A stretch of DNA of 64,000 bases. Origin: Peribolospora baueri. Lineage: Eukaryota; Basidiomycota; Peribolosporomycetes; Peribolosporales; Peribolosporaceae. The stretch covers positions 186,001 through 250,000 of the forward strand of contig JAMDHS010000013.1 in NCBI GenBank assembly GCA_029717555.1. Reading direction: 5' to 3'. The position numbers and the translations under genes are program-made. The notes beneath the pieces are model-generated. The model made no database searches, had not been told where the DNA came from, and worked only from the letters and a program-made list of their open reading frames with translations. Shown in pieces: positions 57,087 through 64,000 of the stretch; position 1 is the first letter of the stretch, and each line of letters begins with the position of its first letter.

Positions 57087-59969
57087 GTCTGAAAGGGGGA
57101 AGAGGAAGAGGGAGGAGGGTATCGAGAAGCGGGGCGGGGGCGGGTCGTAGGAGGTAAGAGAGCTGGAAAGGAAGGTGGGGGTGTGGAGCGGCGAGACCGG
57201 GCAGGGGCAACGAGAGAAGGAGAGGAAACGAGGTGGCGGCGGGTCAGCGGTGGGCTCATCCGTCAAAGTCGAAGTCGGGAAGGAGGGAAGAGGAGGTTAT
57301 GTATGTATGTGTGTGAGGAGGGTTAAAGAAGATGTGGTCAGGAGCGGTGGACGGCCATCGAGGATGATCGGCGGGCGGGGAAGATGGGAGGAGGGGTTAA
57401 AAGAGAGAGAGCGAGAGAGCGTGAGAGAGCGAAGTCAAAATGGAGCAAAGGAAAGAAGTATGGAAGGAAAGAGGTAGAAGGAGTGGGGAAGGGCGTCGGT
57501 GCGGAGATGGAGAGCAAGTCGGGATGGAATCGAATACCGGGGAGATGAAAAGAGAAGGGGATGTAAAACGCAGGGGGGCGTGGGCGAGGCGAGCGAGGCG
57601 AGGGGGTAAGAGAGAAGGAGAGATAGAGGAGTATGGGATGGTGTGTGAGGCGAAAGGAAGGGTTAGTTGGTTGGTGGTGGGACGGAGGGAGTGGAGTGAG
57701 TGGTTTGGGTCGCTGGTGGTGTTGGCGGCCGATGGATTGCCGACGGGAGAGGCGACGACCGACAGACGATGGTCAAACCGCCGCGTCCCTGTCCCTTGTC
57801 TGTCCCTGTTCGTCTGTTTCTGTCTGTTTCTGTCTGTCCCTGTCTGTCCCTGTCTGTCCCTGTCTTGTCCCTGTTCCTGCCATCGACCGCACCAATTGAT
57901 TATTATGCCGGCGGCTGCGTGCGTGCGGGCGCGGCGGCGTCGCCATCACCGCCTCCGTCGTCCGAGGCTCACCGACCGGGACAGGCACACAACACAGACA
58001 GACAGACACATCGAGCAGGCAGCCAGACGCACACAGCTTGCATCCGCCGAGGGGTGGGCGGACCGAGGCGGAAGGGCGTCACGAAATGGGACGGCGATCA
58101 GCCGGAATCGAACTCTGACGCTTACGCTGGATAAACGGATCGAGACGGTACAGGACAGGTGACAATGGAATGGAGGATGTGTCCCGGCCAGCTGGCATCC
58201 CATATCCCATTCTCCCTCCCTCCGGCCGGCAAGCGAACCAGCGCCAGGCGCATAGCATAGCATACGCCATTATTATTTATTTAGATGGACGCCGGCAGCG
58301 GCAGCCGCAACGGCTCATGCCGTGTCGCGGTCACGCGGCCCGCCGTACGACCCTGCACAGCGATAGCGATGGACTGCTCATTTCGAAGAGGCCGCGCGGA
58401 GCATCGGAAGCGAGCGAATGGAAATGGAATGGAATGGGAACGGGAATGGGAGAGGCGCGGACGGAGCGGTGACGAGGATGGTGACGACGCCTTCCCCGGA
58501 CCGGCGTGCCCGAGTGGAGAGCGGAGACAGCCGTCCGCGGCGCGCTCGTGTGTCTGTCTACCTACGTCTCTATGTGAGTTGGTGTGTGTATGAGTGTGTA
58601 CGAGTGCGACGATCGTCCGCATTCCAGTGTTAAGTATTGTGTACTGGTATTGCGGGTCGCTGAAGTGCAGTGTCGCAAGCGAGAGCGAGTACCGAAAGAT
58701 TGCTGACATACTAATGTCGTCGCGGACTTCTTTGTCATCGTTGAGCGTGGCAACAAAGGGGCTCCAATCTCAATCTCAATCTGCACGGCGCTGTTGAACC
58801 ACTCGCAAGAAGGGGACTTTGCAAGAAGCCCGAATTTGTCAATGCCACCCCCGCCGGAGTCAGTCCCCGTCTTTCCTCCACAGTTCTCGAACGAACGAAA
58901 ACGACAAAGAGAGACGGACAGGCAAGAGCGAGAGAAGGAGGAAGCGACGACGCGGAGAGCGCCTGACGGACGCGACGTCCACCCCTCCTCGGTCCGGGGC
59001 GCCGGTAAGATCCGCGCCGGGACTCCTCTTTGCGTCTCATTCTCGTTATCGTTCTCGTCCTCTCCCCGATATCCTTCTCCTCTTTCCGTCCCCGCGTCTT
59101 CCCCACGTCTCCCAGTCTAAGCGAGGCAGGTACGTACGCGCGACGAGTGACGCAGGCGCAGACCTAGACGCAGACGCAGATCGCAGGTGCGTTCGCAAAA
59201 CAAGATCGCCGAACCAACCGACTTGAGTCTCGATGGTCTCTACGTACCGACGATCTTAGTTGCTGTAGCTTGTGCATGTGCAGCGAGCGAGCGAGCGAGC
59301 GTATGTATTGTGTGTACGTGTGGACGTGTGGACGTGTGTGTGTATGTGTACGCGTATGTGTATGTACGAGGCGAGACGGACAACGAACGCCGTCAACATC
59401 CCTCCCACATCACCACATCACCCGTGGCCCCCTTCTCCCCCGCACGCCGTCTGTTTCCATTTTTGGAAACCACCGACGACGATCGCACGCCCCGGTGCTC
59501 GCACATCGTGTGGGGCTCGGCTCGGCTCGGCTCGGTTTGACTTGACTTGAGTTAGCGCGGCGACGCGTGGCCGCATCGGGGACGGCGCGGCGATCTAACA
59601 AGACCCGCCGGCGATGGGCGTGCGTGCGTGGCTCGCTGGTCTGTCAGAAAGAAAAGAAGAAAGGAGGAAGGAAGGAAGGAGGATGGAGGGTTAGAGTCGC
59701 GACGACGGCGTTGGTGCGCCTGGCGGGAATCGCGTCACATGGCGAGGAGAGCGAGCGCAGGCGCGGGGAGAACGAAAAAAAGCACAAAAGAATTCGAGCG
59801 AGCGAGCGAGCGAGGGACCCCGCGGTGCTGGCTACCTTCGACCTTCCAGATGCGTCGCCCGGCAGGATCACCGACCTCGTACATACCCTCCTTCTGGCCC
59901 AAGTGGCGACGGTATCAAGTAGTATTACATTCATCGTCGATAGACATACAAACCCACCCTCCCCCTCGA
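57087..59969. other. 2.9 kb gene-free, repeat-rich region
   Basis: Between the start of the 1455-residue gene and the 3' end of GCN5. No domain-bearing frame found in six frames. Rich in short repeats: GTCCCTGTCT units (57784-57876), TCAATC (about 58767-58784), GAGC (59281-59300 and 59796-59814) and a GT-rich run with ACGTGTGG units (about 59310-59360). A T-loop-like sequence near 58090 was checked and rejected as tRNA. Likely long promoter or leader of the orphan gene. Confidence 0.5.
57784..57876. repeat. CTGTC / GTCCCTGTCT low-complexity repeat
   Basis: About ten imperfect units with a period near 8-10 bases, built from CTGT and CCCTGT. Confidence 0.85.
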
Positions 59970-62387
<2,418 letters not shown>

Positions 62388-62685
62388 CTGGGCGTAAACC
62401 AACGCTAGGAGGACGGAAGGAGAGCCAATGTCTGCCCAGGAAGCAACAGACAGAAGATCGGATCAGCCGTCGATGTTGATGTCCATGAGGAAGGGGAGAA
62501 AGGAAAGCGATAAACCGTGGAGATGGCGCGCTGCTGCGGTAGCCAAACCTCGCTCGGGCCACCCGTCGATCGGCGCAGAGACGTCTTCCATTCGCACCCA
62601 TCATCACTTCGAAGTCGAAACTACTCCACATTCCTCTCTCGTACTTTTAACTACGGCCTCGTCACTGCAGTGCAAGTCAGTCCAA
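62388..62685. promoter_or_regulatory. Divergent promoter between GCN5 and BET5
   Basis: Only 298 bases separate the two start codons, so the genes presumably share control elements. No clear TATA box or named motif stands out. Confidence 0.45.
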
Positions 62686-63669
62686 ATGCGTGAGTTATAA
62701 GCATGTGGAGACAGGCGAGGGAGGGCCCGTCCGGAGATTCGTCCTCTTGCCTCACGTGGCGTGCTTTCCCAATTCGTTGACCGGTCCATCCGACAATGAT
62801 GCGACTGAACGGACTGTTCACTTGCTTTCTTCCCCCTGCTCTCTGGTTTTCCTATCGATGGCGAATTTGCCCACGCCTCTCCTCTGCTACCTGCACAGGT
62901 GCCTGGTCATTGTGGATATTCGATCGACACTGCGAAGCCATTTTTCACGCCGACTGGACCCACGGTTTCGGAACCGGATCAACTAACAATGCGAGGGTGC
63001 CTGGCGCTCCGACGAGGCGCCGGACAGGAGGGACCACCATGCCTTCTGTGACCCGGTCCGTTGTTGTCTCCGGGGCTGACGGGTTGGCCGCCGTGGCCAG
63101 CGATGGTGGGCTTGCGGGAGCAGCGGGGCCAGGGGGAAGTAAAGAGTTGCCGTTCGACGAGGAGGCAAAGCTGGTGTACGGAGTAGTGTTCTCGCTGAGG
63201 AATATGGTAAGGAAGCTGGGTGGGAAGTGAGTATGTTGCTCCATCCGTCCGTCCGTCCAGAAGGGCGCGTGCTGATCATATCGCTCTCGTCTTTTCCCTT
63301 CCGTACCGCGCGCGCAGAGACGAGACATTCCAATCCTATACCACCTCGACGTACACGCTCTCTCATCTCCACACGCCCACCCAATACACTTTTGTTCTCC
63401 TCACCGACCCACTCCCATCCCACTTACCTCCTTCCGCCAACCCGTCCGCATCTTCTGGTGGCGCAGGCGGAGGCTATTCCACAGCCTCCGCCTCATATGA
63501 CCAGCCCTCTTCGGCTAGCCTGCGTAACGTCCTTCGACAGATTTACACGGGCCCCTTTCTCGAGTTTGTCGTTCGAAACCCTATCGGGAGCATGGAAGGG
63601 GAAGGGAAGAAGAGAGAGGAAGGGGTGGATTCGGACATGTTCAGGGAGGGCGTAGAAGCGAGTGAGTAA
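62686..63669 (+). CDS. BET5: TRAPP complex subunit Bet5/TRAPPC1
   Basis: Longin-fold subunit of the TRAPP tethering complexes, which act on Ypt1/Rab1 in ER-to-Golgi traffic. Exons 62686-62689, 62899-63226 and 63318-63669 give 227 residues. The first exon is four bases (ATGC); it joins to give M-R-A-WSLWIFDRHCEAIFHADW, matching yeast Bet5 YSFWIFDRHCNCIF. Then come AKLVYGVVFSLRNMVRKLGG, TFQSYTTSTYTL, TPTQYTFVLLTDP, and LRNVLRQIYTGPFLEFVVRNP. A Gly/Ala/Ser-rich loop of about 70 residues after the first strand is longer than usual, as is a second one near residue 160. The frame ends soon after RNP, with EASE-stop overlapping a GTGAGT donor, so the final helix of the family is missing or on an unrecognised exon. 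Confidence 0.85.
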
Positions 63670-64000
63670 CGTCCGAGTCAGCGCTAAGGCGCGGCCGACC
63701 TACGCCACATAGGAGCGTGTATTCAAGCGTAAACGAGCCGTGTGACGGTCGACGTAAGCTAACCTGCCCGTCTTCCGGTCTCGCCCTTCGCCACATCGTC
63801 CCGAACCACAGCGTTAGCGCACAACAAATTGCAAGCGCCCAACCTAGCGCAAGGCCCCGTCTGATCTCGTCCACGTACAGGATGCGACGAACGCCACATG
63901 TACTGCACATCTGACTCCGGGGAGGAAACTACAGAGCTGCGATACCCTCGAGGAAGCCTGTGATCGTGGTCCGTCTGAGGGCCGAGTCTTCTCCCACAAG
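63670..64000. other. Right end of window, unassigned
   Basis: No gene could be supported. A minus-strand frame (63910-63641) contains a hydrophobic stretch and another minus frame runs off the edge from about 63930, but neither shows a domain or plausible splice signals. It may hold the end of a neighbouring gene or a last BET5 exon. Confidence 0.3.

Noticed and set aside
58075-58125. T-loop-like sequence (AGTTCGATTCC on minus strand), possible tRNA
   Set aside because: Flanking bases do not form a T stem and no acceptor, D or anticodon arm could be found.
63641-63910. Minus-strand frame with a hydrophobic stretch
   Set aside because: No family likeness, and the upstream frame would need an intron of only about 22 bases.

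Overview
The window looks like nuclear DNA of a basidiomycete yeast, most likely a red-yeast relative in Pucciniomycotina (Microbotryomycetes type). The evidence is GC-rich sequence, genes split by many short introns (mostly about 60-150 nt, donor usually GTGAGT), short intergenic gaps, and fungal housekeeping genes. I found no bacterial, CRISPR or operon features. Exon models were built by hand from reading frame, donor and acceptor sites and remembered family sequences, so single junctions may be a few bases off.

Layout, left to right. 1-10133 holds four minus-strand genes: a siderophore-iron MFS transporter cut by the left edge, HEM1 (first haem enzyme), MET16 (PAPS reductase) and INO1 (inositol-phosphate synthase). 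ANT1 (peroxisomal ATP carrier) follows on the plus strand. A decayed, scrambled Ty3/Gypsy fossil lies at 13404-15531. Next come an endonuclease/exonuclease/phosphatase-family protein, TRM10 (tRNA m1G9 methyltransferase, minus), a carnitine acetyltransferase and SNZ1/PDX1 (vitamin B6). The tiny CMC4 gene (minus) follows.

The next plus-strand run contains a secreted GPI-type protein of unknown function, a YCII-domain mitochondrial-type protein, class-2 dihydroorotate dehydrogenase, FOX2 (peroxisomal multifunctional enzyme), PCP1 (mitochondrial rhomboid protease) and an MFS sugar transporter. Two very large, mostly disordered orphan proteins of 984 and 1455 residues follow on the minus strand. 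Each has an unusually long, microsatellite-rich, gene-free region upstream (about 3.5 and 2.9 kb). The window closes with GCN5 (histone acetyltransferase, minus) and, divergently, BET5 (TRAPP subunit, plus).

Functional themes: ANT1, carnitine acetyltransferase and FOX2 all serve peroxisomal fatty-acid breakdown and acetyl export. HEM1 and the siderophore transporter both concern iron. The most notable observations are very small exons (4, 6 and 7 nt), one likely GC-AG intron, a FOX2 reading frame that stops inside a splice-donor sequence and lacks a standard PTS1, a CACGTG plus CCAAT pair in three promoters, and the two orphan giants.
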